Part shown: positions 23,419 to 36,700 of the stretch, in pieces
Layout: the number at the start of each line of letters is the position of its first letter
Numbering within the stretch: position 1 is the first letter of the stretch
Origin: Vitis vinifera
Lineage: Eukaryota; Streptophyta; Magnoliopsida; Vitales; Vitaceae
Reading direction: 5' to 3'
Length of the DNA: 64,000 nucleotides
Assembly: GCF_030704535.1 (NCBI RefSeq)
Contig: NC_081817.1
Coordinates: forward strand, 3,115,001-3,179,000
Made by a program: the position numbers and the translations under genes
Notes under the pieces: generated by a model
The model's database searches: none
Told to the model about the DNA's origin: nothing
The model's input: only the letters and a program-made list of their open reading frames with translations

Positions 23419-23491
23419 GCCGTCTTAGCTCAGCCGGTAGAGCGCGTGGCTTTTAACCACGTGGTCGTGGGTTCGATTCCCACAGACGGCG
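23419..23491 (+). tRNA. tRNA-Lys (anticodon UUU), copy 3
   Basis: Identical to copy 2 over all 73 positions by eye, with intact box A, box B, anticodon TTT and paired acceptor stem. TTTT occurs about ten bases downstream (near 23500). Identity between copies 2 and 3 but not copy 1 suggests recent duplication or gene conversion. Confidence 0.96.
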
Positions 23492-24288
23492 TGTTATTAT
23501 TTTACCCATGACCGAGTGTTATTTTTACCTTTTTCGCAACAATTACCTTTTAAATTTTGTTTTTGTGTTTTTCTCCTTTTTCGTTACTTTTATTTCCCTT
23601 TTAAAAAATAATTACTTTTTATTTCAATTTTAAAATATTTAATTCTTTATTTTTATTTTTTTAAGCTTTTAAGACACAGTCTAGGATTTATTTGACAACA
23701 TTTTTAAAAATAGTTTTCAAAATATAATTTTTTGAGAACTATTTTTCAATAGTTTTTAAAAATAATTTTCAATTGTTTTTAAAAACAAAATTTTATTCTT
23801 TATAGCTGCATGTTTTGTTTCGTTTATTCCTTTCTTTTTGACTTATGAGGGTGCTGATATACCAAATTGTGTAAGCTAGCTAACAAACGCTTGGGGGGCC
23901 TCTCCAATCATCCCAACACTGTTCATGGGTTTCACGTCATATCCACTCACCTCAGAGTTCATGTGACTTTTCCCCTACATCCCATTTCAATTTGATGATC
24001 AACTCCTGCCTATTCACCACCCTTTTAATTCATTTCTCCACCGCAACTCTCTTACCTTTCATGCATTTTTGCCGCCTCTCCCTTTTTCTTCTCTTCGGCA
24101 CGTCCTCTAAATGCCCACCCACCCACCAAGAGACTCCAAAGTCATCTCCTCATTTACATCTCCAACTCAACTCTTTTATCTCCATTTTGATGAGGCCCTC
24201 TCTCCTCCTTAACTTTCATTACTACTACCCCTGCTGCCCGGAGGCTCTTTAAATTCAGATGCTTGTTCTCTTTTGCCTTGTGTAGATA
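23492..24288. promoter_or_regulatory. Intergenic and probable promoter of the MIP1/DUF547 gene
   Basis: The left half (23492-23810) is AT-rich and contains short MITE-like words. The right half (about 23870-24288) is C/T-rich and probably contains the core promoter and 5' UTR. Open frames across 24000-24250 have low-complexity translations and are not called. Confidence 0.45.
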
Positions 24289-26884
24289 ATGAAATTCGAA
24301 GACTTTCTGATGCAGCCCAGGGATGATCAGCAGAGAAGACAGGAGCTGGAGGAGGAGGCGAGCAACTGTTTGGTGGTTTTTCAGTTTTGGGTTTCTGAAT
24401 TCTGATTGAATTCATTCTCATTTTGTGTTTTCTACAGGTTGTGAAACTGCAAGGTGAATTGGATGAGCAGCAAAGGCTCAACAGGGTTTTGCAGTGTGCG
24501 CTGCACGGCCCTGTTGTGTGTCGTTCGTGCCTTTGCTCGTTGCTTCCTGTTGAGGTCAGGAGAGTGAGGAAGCTGGTTGTCTATGATTCTGTCCTGGGAA
24601 TTGGATCTTTACTAAGGCTGGGTTGTATTGGTGTAGGTTCAGGTGCTGCTTGCAGAACTGGCAATGGTGGAGGAAGAGATCGTTTGGCTAGAGGGAAAAG
24701 TACAGGAGCTGAAACTGTGCCTGTACCAAGAGAAGGAACAGAACAGAGAAAGGGAAGCACAGCAGCAGCAATGGAGGAGGTCGCAACAGAAGCAGTTGAT
24801 GTGCAAACCTGAGTATGGATCCGAGCTCAGAAGTTTAAAACAGCTTCACGGGTCACAAAACAGTGAAGAAATCAGAAAATACAAATTGATAAGAGAAAGA
24901 AAAGCGTCTCTTGGTCGTGCCTCAGAAACTCAAAGCATGTCTTCCACAAGATCCAATGGTAATAACACCTGATTCCTAGCATGTCTACCATGCACAAACA
25001 AGTCCATTTGATGTGCCTGGCATACATGATAAGTCATAGTCTAAGTCCCTTTTCGGTTCTGGGTTGTGGTCAACAGAAGAAACACCTGACAAATGGAGAC
25101 ACACAGGAAGAAGCCGAGACTGGAGCCAGACAGACAAAGAAAGTGTCCCTGAGAGCCCAAATGAAATCTCAGAAGAACTGGTCAAGTGCTTAACAAGCAT
25201 GTTTCTCAAAATGAACCAGGCATCACTAGAAACAGAGGGATCAGCTACTGTTCCAAGGCTTACTCTCCCCTGCATGACCTCCAAAGCTTTTATCTCAAAA
25301 GCATCATTCAACAGCAAAGTACCAACATTTTCCTATGAGGTCACGGCGTCAAATCTTGACCCTTATGGCATACTACAGGATTTAGATGGCAGTCTCAGGG
25401 AAGTTGGTCCCTACAAGAACTTCGTCCAGATCACAAGAAGCTCATTAGACACTAGTCGAATCTCTGAATGTTTTCAAGAAATCGGAAAATTGAGGTACCC
25501 TCCAAGTCTATAAAGACATGATGATAATAGTTTAGACTGCTATTTACAAAATAATTTCTTCAAATGTTTTCCAGGGTGTTGATGCATGAACTTTGTACTT
25601 TGGACTTAACTTTCTTGACCTACAAACAGAAGCTAGCATTCTGGATCAACATTTACAATGCCAGCATAATGCATGTACTGTAAGACATCTCTAGCCACGC
25701 CAAAAAAAACAGGTATAACATATGGCAATCTAAGTGCACAGTTTTTATTAACTTTCAGGCGTTTCTACAACATGGGTTGCCTTCCACGCAGGAGAAGTTG
25801 CTGGGATTATTAAACAAGGTAAGTCAGAAGTACATTATCCTAAAGAAGAAAAGGAAACCAGACATTAGACATTGAGCAACTGATCATTTAGATCTGTACA
25901 CTTAGAATAAACTAGTACTGAAACACTCACAACTGATGACTTCTTCTGTCCAAACTGATTTTGCTAACCTAAGATGTCACTGTCTTGGTCCAGGCTGTGC
26001 TGAATGTGGGTGGGATTGTACTGAATGCTCTGGCTATAGAGCATTTTATTCTCCGGCACCCATGTGAATCAAAACATGTGGGTATTCATCTTTGTATCTA
26101 AGGATTAAGGTTTTGAATTTCATCCTAGTACCAAACGTCTCAATAGTTTGTGATGTTCAAGCCATTTCAAAATATTTTTACTTTGAAGATCTATCCAACT
26201 TTCAATTTACATACAATAGAAAGTTTGTAACCAGAATCCTACGACGTTTTTTTAAGATGGATAAATTTTGGGATGGAATCTTTATTTCAGCCTGCACAGG
26301 TTTTGATTTCAAAATCAAAATCTAAAACCGATTAGATTCTTGTGTTTCTCTTTTTATTCACCTGATGCATCTTAATACCTGATCGCTAGGGGCCTATGGA
26401 TGAGAAAGAAATACTACTACGGCATGCCTATGGTCTGGGATATCCAGAACCTAATGTAACATTTGCTCTATGCCGAGGCAGTTGGTCTTCACCAGCAGTA
26501 AGCGCACCAAATTTGATCCTCTGTCAACTATTTTTACAAAACTCAACAAGTTTATTGAAAGAAATTTGTTTGCAGTTAAGGATCTATACTCCAGATGATG
26601 TTGTGAATGAGTTGGGGAGAGCAAAGTTGGAGTATCTGGAAGCATCAGTGGGATTTACAAACAAGAAAAAGGTTATGGTGCCCAAGCTTCTGCAGTGGCA
26701 CATGAGAGATTTTGCAGATGACATGGAGTCTTTACTAGAATGGATTTATAGCCAATTGCCATGTTCAGGGTCACTGAAAAGATTGATGATGGAGTGCCTG
26801 AATGGAGAAACAAAATCGCCTACAACCAAAATGGTAGAAATTCAGCCTTATGAACCTGAGTTCCGATACTTGCTGCCCTTGTAA
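24289..26884 (+). CDS. MIP1-type leucine-zipper protein with DUF547 domain
   Basis: Nine exons give about 528 residues: 24289-24357, 24438-24554, 24637-24958, 25077-25494, 25575-25674, 25759-25818, 25994-26077, 26390-26497 and 26576-26884 (TAA). Residues about 17-100 form a glutamate/glutamine-rich coiled coil with leucine spacing (L-E-E-E, K-L-Q-G-E-L-D-E-Q-Q, V-Q-V-L-L-A-E-L-A-M-V-E-E-E-I). A polar linker follows, then DUF547 from about residue 305, with A-F-W-I-N-I-Y-N-A, H-G-L-P, G-G-I-V-L-N-A-L-A-I-E-H-F-I-L-R, and the family C-terminus ending P-E-F-R-Y-L-L-P-L. Plant members were named after a MADS-box-interacting protein, but the biochemical role is not known. Intron 1 needs either a GC donor at 24358 or a weak GT donor at 24382. 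Both keep frame, and the second adds eight residues. The start ATG follows an in-frame stop closely and is reasonable but not proven. Confidence 0.9.
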
Positions 26885-27754
26885 GCCAACTGACGAAACA
26901 AAGACCACACTTTCAGAGCAGCTAATAGCGGATGCAAGTGATGATAAAGCTTTACAAATCCAAAAATCCAAGATTTGAGCAAGGACAGAGAAACGGTCAC
27001 ACCATGTTTCCACAAAGCACGTTAATACTTTTCCAGCAGCCTGAGTGTCAATAAGCTCAATATGTATTCTAATTGTTTGATCTGTTACGTATCAAGATCC
27101 TTTAGCGTATTCTAAATTTGATGATTTTAGCACATTCTAAATATAAAGACTAATACTGTGTGTTACAATGATGGGTCTAACACTACCCTTTTGAAGAGAT
27201 TTTTGGCATATTCATTGGTTGATACTTGATACAAAAGCTTAATGCAAACATAATATTACAAAGCAATTGATGCAGAAATGACTATTGATGGATGAGAGAC
27301 CGATTGATGAGCAGACACCATCACGATATGGAAAATCACACAGCTAACCCACATTGAAAAGCCAGCCAGTATTTAACTAAGCAGAACAGAGTTTGAGTTT
27401 AGAAAACTTGCTAAAAGATCTCCAAGTTTGGCCTACCAACGCAACATGCCCCTCTTAAAACGGTAAACAGTAGCAGCATTCAAACAAATAAACCTCCCAA
27501 ACCAACACCAACAAGAGCTAACTTCCAACAAGAAAATGCAAATGCTCCAGACAGTTCCACAGAAGAGAAAGCAAGATTACAAAGTTTTTTTGCTTTTGGA
27601 ATCAAAAGCATAAAAGTACACCTAGAATATTCCAATAGATGGAATAGAGTAACAATGCAATGACTCATTTGGCACACCGACATCAATCATGTTCTTCCCA
27701 TTTTTTTCTTCACAAAATAATTGACAATTCCACAGTTTTCACCTCTCTGCTCAA
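26885..27754. other. Convergent 3' region between the DUF547 and AP-3 genes
   Basis: The two genes end tail-to-tail 870 bp apart, so this span holds both 3' UTRs and polyadenylation regions. No coding frame is supported. The minus-strand frame 27013-26771 and the plus-strand frame from 27660 are shadows of the neighbouring exons. Confidence 0.6.
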
Positions 27755-30700
27755 TCATAAGTGGGTGATAGAGGGCTCAACTAGAAAATTCACAATCCTG
27801 TTCAATAGATTTAAACCAAATACAGTTTCTTCACAGTTGACTTTGATGGTTACATTCAACGGTTCAGAGCAATTACCTTCAATCGTAATGGTAATTAAGC
27901 AGGGAATGGAGTTGCTTAAGATCTCGCTGCTGAAGCGTAAGCGTAAACCTGATGCATCATCAAGGTTGGAAGCCACTGGCATATCCACAGATACAAGAAA
28001 AAGATTTGCATTACTGAGCATCTTTACTGCTAAGCTCTTGCAGATCACAAGAAATTTGTCTTTTGTTAGTGAGCTATCACCCTTATCACTGTTCATCTCT
28101 CTAATGTGGTCGGTGAAGGTGCACCTATGATACATAATACAAGAAAAATCAATGTTAAGATTCCAAATTAAAAAATTATCCTTAATCCCATAATTTTCAA
28201 TGAAGTTGAATCAACAGCACACAGTACAAGAAAAAATCCAAGTTATGTTTCCAATAAAACAAAGAACAAAGACAAGGAAAGCTCAGATGATAAACCATTA
28301 TTTTGATTAAAAAATTGCCAAGAGAAGACATTATCATATTTTGCCACTCGTCTTTCAGGCTGGACCAACGCAATCACCTATCTGAAATGATGTATCACTG
28401 GCATTACAGAATATCATGGAAAGAGCAAGGGAAATTACCATCTTTCCAAGAATACTCCAAATTTCTGTCCGACAAAACATATATACCCCAACAACAAAGA
28501 AAGAACAACTGATTATCCCCAAATTAATAAGAAAAAGATCCCCGAGATACAAACTAGAGATCCTAGAAAATTCATAAAACATAAACTGAACTTCCATCTT
28601 ATATTTCACAAAAGAACACTGCCCAACTTCAAAAAGTTTAAACTTTAAGGTTTTGCAAAACAGTTTCTGTCGGAAATTTACATGTAGATATCAACAGTTC
28701 TTGATGTTCCTGATGCAAACATAAAGGAGATAACCATGTTATATTTTACAATAGAACAGCGCCTAAATTAAAAAGTCTTAAACTTTAAAGTTTTGCAAGA
28801 CAGTTTAAATTTAAATTTTGTTATCAGCAGTTCTTGATTGATTGATAGATAGAGGATTTCTTATCTATGGATTGAAAAACGAAGTGACTAACCTTCTTTC
28901 GTATTCAAACATTCCAGGGAGATGAGATTCCTTATTCACAAAGACTTCAACATCCATTGGAAGTGGTTTTATAAAATATCCAATATCAGGCCGCAGCTTA
29001 ACAGGATACTTCTTCCCATTACACCACAAAGCAAGCTTCACAGGCAAAAGATGGTGATGGAAGCAAACCTGGAGAATGCACTTTGTTGACTGACCAGGCT
29101 CTATAGATGCAATCTCTTCCATATAAACTAAATTTGGCACATCATTTTGAGATGGCATGGAGCTGCAGTAAAAAGACAAAAAAACACATACCATAAATTA
29201 GGCCCTAAAAGATCTTGATGTAAAAAATAAGCCTGCTCATACAATCAGCCAGGTGCCATACAACGTACAGTCAAGTTATAAAGCGCTTTAGCTCATTCAC
29301 ATTCATTGGAGAATCTCACCCATCGGATTAGTAGCCAGAAAATCAAGCTGATCTGATGACCCAGACCATCAATTATCAACCACAATTTGAGAACTAAGAA
29401 AATTAATTCAGCTTAAAACATTGAACAAAAAAAAAATGGCAAATCAACAGTCCACAATATATTTGCTCGATAATAACATTTTCAGCGTTCAATAAGGACA
29501 GTGATAAAGTTAGACCCAGAGGTTGACTCCAACAAAATAACCAAGTTGACCTAGAAGCTAAAAAACTTGGATACTTAAATTATTGCTTAGCCAATCAAAC
29601 CCAACCCAGTAAACTCATGGAAATTACATCTAACATCATTTTTCTTTAACACATTCACTTGAAAACAACCAAGTTTGATTGACTAACTAAATTTCATGCA
29701 GCTCTAAGTTAAACAATTGTTTCTCAAACTTGATGATATTTATGATTATAGATCATTATCAGAATTCAGACCTTCATGCTCGTCGATCATTAAATATTGA
29801 AGGCATGGACCACCTAAATGGTCCCACCCACTAAACAATTTAGATGACAAGACAGAATCATGATACTTTGAACATGTGCAACATAGATCAGTGCATGAGC
29901 CATGTCACCTCTAAGAAGTAGTCTGATTTGAGAGATGAAGGTTCTCAAAGGATGAGAAGAAGATTAAAAGGACCTTGGTTTGAGGTAGTTACAAAAGACA
30001 TCATGGTCTTTAATTGGGCAGAGGCTTTGTCAGGATGCATGGCTTAGCTGTTGCAATGGTTGTATCCAATGTCTATTCAGCAGATGATGGTATTATCTAA
30101 ATCTACATGACCAGCATGAACACAATTTTCCTCAAAGTTAAATACTTGTATCAATCCAATTAAGAAATCAAAAATCATAAAAATGGCACCTCCTGAACAA
30201 GTGTATTTTAATTTCACCTTTCAGTCGCAACCAAAGACTGGTCTTCAGAATCAAGGCCTTTGTTAGATTCTTCATCTACCAGAAGTACCTTTGACATAGA
30301 CTCCGCCGAACAGTTCTCAAAGATAAGTTCTACACATACAAGCTGGGGTGACATGCTTGAAACCTCTGATGAAAATGAATAATTCACCCTCAAACCATTT
30401 CCATTAGTTGGATCTAAGAGGCCATAGATTTTAGGTTTAACTCTTCCACCAATATCGCCGATAGAGATTCTTGCTGAAGATCTTCGAACTTGACTTTGTT
30501 TAGACAGATTTGGGTCTGACAAACCGGGCTGCTCATCCAACCATGATTCAAGAGTTTGCTTAGACATCAATTCCTCCATACTATCAGAGCCTGACTGTGA
30601 AACTCCAGTTTGCTTTTTATTAGAAATGCCAACATCTGAAAACTGAATTAGTGGGTCAACATTATCATCATCTTCACTTTCAGACCCAGGCTCATCACTG

Positions 30701-33700
30701 CCACTGGATCTGGAAATAGAATTTTGAGAACTATAACCAGAAGTGCTTTCTTCATTTGCAGATTGAGATAACATGTCAGGATCATCTGTCTCATAGGAAT
30801 CACTGTTAGTGGCTCCCTCCCCTGATCCTTCAATTCCTTGAACCACATTCAAGCGCTGATGGAGGTCATTGCAAAGCAAACTACAAGGTTTGGGAAGAGG
30901 TTCATAACCAGGAGCTGCATGAAGAACTATCTGAGAAAGAGATCCGGGAAGATAAAACCTGAAATTAATGGGCTCAGGTGACATTGGTTTTCTCTGTCCC
31001 CTAAATATACATTCTGCAAGTATTTGTGGAATGTCCTTCTGAGGTAAACAATCTGTTTCTTCCTCCAAATCTTGACCTAAATAGCATGACATGAGTTCCT
31101 TAAGAATATGAGCTCGATCACGAACATCATAGCTCAAGTCACATTTGGCCAGTTCAAGCACATAGCTTAAAACGCTTTTGAATGTCCACAGATCTTTCCC
31201 TTTTGCACACAACAAGACCTGAAGAAATAGCAGTTTAAGAATAACGTCTCAGGTTCTATAAGCCTCCAGAATCTAAAAGGTGAAACAAAGTTATCTACCA
31301 TTAAGACAATAACAAGGAACAGAAATTATAATATAAATAAGTGAATAATACTTTTTTTTTCCCTTCCAATTATCATCCCTATCCTCGTCAACGTATCCCA
31401 ACTTTTGGAATGAACAACTTCAATGCTGCAGCCTTATAACAGGAGCACTAAAATAATTCTATGGAGGAAAAGTTCTTTTTTTTTTTTTGATAGGTTCTAT
31501 GGAGGAAAAGTTCTAACCAAGTCTTGCAAGTTGATTACTGAATCATGTGGGTCTAAACAAATTCTTGATGCATTTTAGATTCAATCATGGAAAACTCTAC
31601 TTAGAAGAACTACACACTTAACTCAATCCATATAGCTTGAGTCATTAGACAGTAAAATATGCCTCCACACTGCAAAATCTTATGCAATAGAGAAACAAAA
31701 TACTCTTATCCACTAAATTTCATGAAATACTCTTATCCAACAAGAGTTCAGTTTAAAACAAAACCCTGAAATTGTGAGTGTATCCAATTAAAAATTTTCT
31801 AAAAGCACATACTCAAAGATTGATGTCACAACTACCCTCAAACTGATGCTTCTAGAACATAAACTATTGTATGTGTAAGGTATGGCATACTGTGAAGGAT
31901 GTCATACCTAGAGGCTAAATAAAAGTGGATAGTCTGGGAAAGAGGCCTGAATTTCACTTGACAGATATGTATTTTTTTTATTTTTTTTTTGGTTGGTTGG
32001 TATAGAAAGGACTTCATGTGGCAGAGTCCAATGGTTTGGACAGGGCAACATAAACAGTAAATAAATGCATGTTTGTGGAGATAAGCATGAAAGCATGTAC
32101 AATGTGCTTTCTATATATGCAAATTTCAATTGAATACATGTTCTTTTAAGTTCACAGAAAAGTATTAGAATAACCATGTCTTTTTTTTTCCTTCGTTTGA
32201 TAAGCAAAGTATTATCATGTATTTCTTTTTCATCACTCTCCCTGATTAACAATCTAATATTTAATGACTAAAAACATGAGGAAATTTAACCATTGAATCA
32301 GGAGGTCATTTGCTTCTGTTAATGTTCCTTGACAGAAATATAGAGTCCAGGCATCAAGTTCACTGCTATACTAAATAAATTGGTAGTTTTTCCTTGTTTA
32401 TAATCTGGACCAATTCCCCCTTCATGAACTGTCACAAACTGAATACACCAAAGACTTAGCCCCTCTATTCATGGTTGGTTATTTGTACAAACTGTCACCA
32501 ATTGACTAAAATTGCCTTCAATACTTCAGCCAAAAACATTAACTATGAATGATGCAAACTGGCAATGGAAATCAAAACAGATATTTTCTTGAGAAATTGA
32601 ACAGATGTATACATAAGAGATGGAAAAAAGCAAGGAAGAATAAAAAGGAGGAAAAGTTAGCATGCTGATAATACCTTGACAGCAGTATTAAGAATTTGAA
32701 GCTTTGTTTCCTGCGCTTCTGAAGCAAAGCACCGAGCAAGATATGTAAGTACTGTGGTCAACATCCTTGGGATTATCTCACCTATAGTGTTGTACTCTCC
32801 TATTATCCATATAATAATTGCACGGGCTGCAGGCACTTTGATTGAATCCAAACTACGAACCAACTGAACTATAACCTTCAAAATAAATATAAAGAAGAGG
32901 CAGGTTAACAAATGCAGAAACAGTGTCATGACCAAAAATGGTTTTAATATATCAAATAAGATATATAGCAAAGCCACATACAAGTAACTAATGCAATCAG
33001 AATGAAATCTCAAGAATTTTCTTAAATGTTGGTGAATGATCTAAATCAATATATAATTCACAGTGATTTCCTATATAATGGTAATCACCAATGATTCATT
33101 GTTCATAGATTGATGCAACCAATGCCATATTAAGACTCCCATTACACATTAATATTATCAATTCCATTCGTCCAAGCTGATAATTTGATCAAAGGCACAT
33201 TAGCAATGAGATTAACAGTCATGTGTTGATTTAATAGAGATATGGAAAGCTTGTGATAAAGGTGTAGCTACATAATGCCTGGCTCAGGATGGGATCAATA
33301 AACATTCTTTGAGCCCAGTTGAAGCTTGGAGTCTACCAGATGAATGATTTCCAAGGTCTGGGTCACCTTTCATGTGATGTGCTTGGTATTTTTTTATATT
33401 TCAGGACTTCACTAGGTATCCAGACAGGTTGTCAATTATAGTTTCCTATGCTCATGAAAGGATTGTGAATCTTACAAATTATATGTTTTTTGTATATATA
33501 TATATATATATATAGAACCAGGCATCTTCAAGTTCCCACTGACCAAGGGAACAACTGCAATTGTATAAACAGCAGTGCAACACCGAGGGCACACACCCCT
33601 TGTGTCATTAACCACTGCAATCATTGAAGGGAAAATCCTTCTCAAAGGAAAGTCAACATTCATCACATGTTCCCTCTTTATTCATTTAGTTTGTTCTTTT

Positions 33701-36700
33701 TGACAGTTACATCTAAAAGATCTTATATTCAGAGTCTCAGACAGAATAAAAGAATCAAAACAGTATCAACACATTACCACAACTTAACCGGGGAAAAAAA
33801 GGAACAAAATCAGAATACCTTCTCGTGAGCAGGTGGATCTTGCTTTAAGATTGCTTCAATCGACATTATTGCTTGAATCAAAATATTTGTTTCTTCATCC
33901 ATGCAGACAAAGTCACCAATCAAATATTCTGAAAAAATGGGTGTCACATCAAAAGACATGAAATGAAAATTTTATAAAGATCACAATAAACAAGTAGCTG
34001 GTCACAGACCCTCTCTAGTCAGAGCTAAAAGCCCCTCCAAGCATATATTTGCCACTTTTGGAAGTCGTTGCGCACATAAACCAATTGCAGTAACAGTATC
34101 AGCAGCAAATCTCCTGTCGGGATCCCTAATATAATCCTAGCAATACACTAAAAGATAAGCATCAATTCATGCACAAGAAGCCATGACATTTCACATATAA
34201 TTGTCTGCAATGAGAAAATGAAAAATTGATGACAGATAACCAAGTCAAACAAACAATAAAAATGTTGAATGCAAACTTATTACCTACCATCTTAGAAAAT
34301 AGCCAATAATTTTCCAGTGGCATAAAAAGGTCTTGTTATTCAGGCTTAAGAATAAGAAAAACGGTAAGTTTAGTATCAGAAAATTGAACAAATTAACTTA
34401 GGGTCTTCATGATGCTCCATCCAATTCACTCTTTTTCTTCAAATGCGGTACAGAATTTTAATGTTTTCTGTATTCCTCCCAAAGAAGAAATCTGAAACAT
34501 TATCTATTGCCATACACTAAAACACGTTATCCTGATGTTTCTCCAATCATCCACATGATTCAAAGTCATGGTATCAGTCCTTGACTCAAGAGGTCCTAAG
34601 GCTCATTGGTCTCAGTAGGCATGTAAGTGATAATCACAAAATCAACCAAATTGACCCAAACAAATCCAAACCAACATAATCGCGTCAGTTTTGAACTATA
34701 ATAATGTTTGGTTCAATTATTGGGATTGAAAAACCAATTGAATCGGTTCAATTTGAATAAAAAATAATAATAAGAAATGGAACCAAGCTGACCCCATGTA
34801 AAATGGTATCCGTCTTGAAGCAAATAGTAAATCCTTTTAAGTGCCAACCTTCTCACATCTCAGTCTCTCATTTTTTATGCTGTTTCTCTCATCTCTCATC
34901 CATGGTGCTGTTTCATTTTCAATCTCACCCCTCCACTCGGCAAAAATTAAAAATGCATGAGGCACATATCATCTCCAATGGTCTATGAGAAAGGGATCAT
35001 AGTTGCCGATGGTCGGCACTATTTGTGATTAAGGTTCTTTCATCTATGCTAGGGTTTTGAAGTGCATCAAGCATGCTCTTGCTATCCCTTTTTCCATGAT
35101 CCCTCCGCTCACATCTTTCCATGATAGTTCTTGCCCTCATTGTCTCCCTCTCAAAAGGTGATCAGCATGGTAATCTTAGTGAACAATTTGTTCTCTCTGT
35201 ACCTTCCTTACCCATTTTTTAAAAATGTTTTATTTAGGGTTTTTTTTTGCCATTAATGTAATGTGTGTTTTTTCAAAGTGTTGCATGAGCTGAAAGTTTT
35301 TTATCTTTGCAATGCTTGTATTAGGCATTTAAAGAATTTTTTGCTATTGGTGGTCATCTCAATATTATTATTGCTGCCAGTCAGCCAGAAAAGGCTTTTT
35401 CATTACTTAATCCACTTTTTCATGTTTCACCAATTTACAGCAAAACAGCATCTCGAACAAACGTATAAGGAGGCCACTTCAATTTAAAGAAGTGATTCAA
35501 ATGGACTTTTGGTGAAGAAGATTAAAATGGGCTTTGGGATTAATAACAAGAGATGCAAGAAGTCCTTAATATAAACCCAAATTAAATGGGCTTTGGGCTC
35601 AAAATAAATACAAATTTACTTTAAAATTCAATTAGGCCAGAGGCTAAAAATAAGTCTTGAAATTGGCCCTATGTCCCTTTATGACTTTATCGATTGATGG
35701 GGTCCTCACTAAGGGAGGGAGTAGTTTTTTGTTTCCCTCTTGTTTTTTGGTCATCTTTTGGCGGCCGTTGTATACATCCTATGTACTTTGGTGCGCTTCC
35801 TTTTTGGTGCTTTTAATGCATCTCTTGTTTACCTATTAAAAAAAACTGATCCACCAAAATCCGAATCAAACCGACCCCAAAGGGCTTGCTTTGGTTTGGT
35901 TGTCCAATGCAAATCTGTTGGGTTTGGGTCTTTGCTACATGAACAGATTATGTTGGTTCAATCAGTTTTTCTTCCAAAAACCATGAAATGACCTTATCGA
36001 CACCCCTAGGTCTCAACATTTCAATTTAGTATCAGACGATAAGCAAATTATGCTAACTTAAAATCTCAAAAAATTCTAAAAAAAATCATAAAATTGATCA
36101 AAAATAAATAAATATAATTAGATAGACTAAAAAATTAACAAAACAAACATTTATTATGTGTAACTTTGATTAAATAGTTATAAAAATATGTGTTTAAAAT
36201 GATCTATAATAACATTAAGAATTAAAAACCTTTTTATTTCATCACTTTATGCTAAATTTATTTTTAGTCTTATTCATAAAATTAATTATAACTTTTGATT
36301 TAAAGTTGATATAAGTAATTATTAATTTGTAATATCATTTTATGCTAAAAACAATAAAACTAAATTCACATGGTTCATATAATTGTATTCTAATGAATTA
36401 TAATTAATTTTAAACAAACTATAATCAAATTAAACTCTGGTATAATCTTAATTTCATATCATTAGACAAGTTTCTTTACATTGATCATGACCCAATTAGC
36501 CACTACCCATTACCTAGCCTATGATCCAATTGTTGAATACCAATACAAATATGCATTTCCTTATATACTTCCAATGTACTCTTGTGTGTTTTTTGCACTT
36601 TTAATACATTCTCTTACTTATAAAAAAAAAAATGCAAATATGCATTTCCTACTAAAACTAATGTAGGACAACCCTAAGATGGTTGCCTACAATCAAATAG

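Noticed and set aside
24209-24481. 90-codon minus-strand frame opposite the start of the DUF547 gene
   Set aside because: Antisense shadow of exons 1 and 2, with a proline/serine-rich translation and no family features.
27660-28130. 156-codon plus-strand frame
   Set aside because: It is the antisense shadow of the last AP3B exon, whose minus-strand reading is in phase with the rest of the gene.
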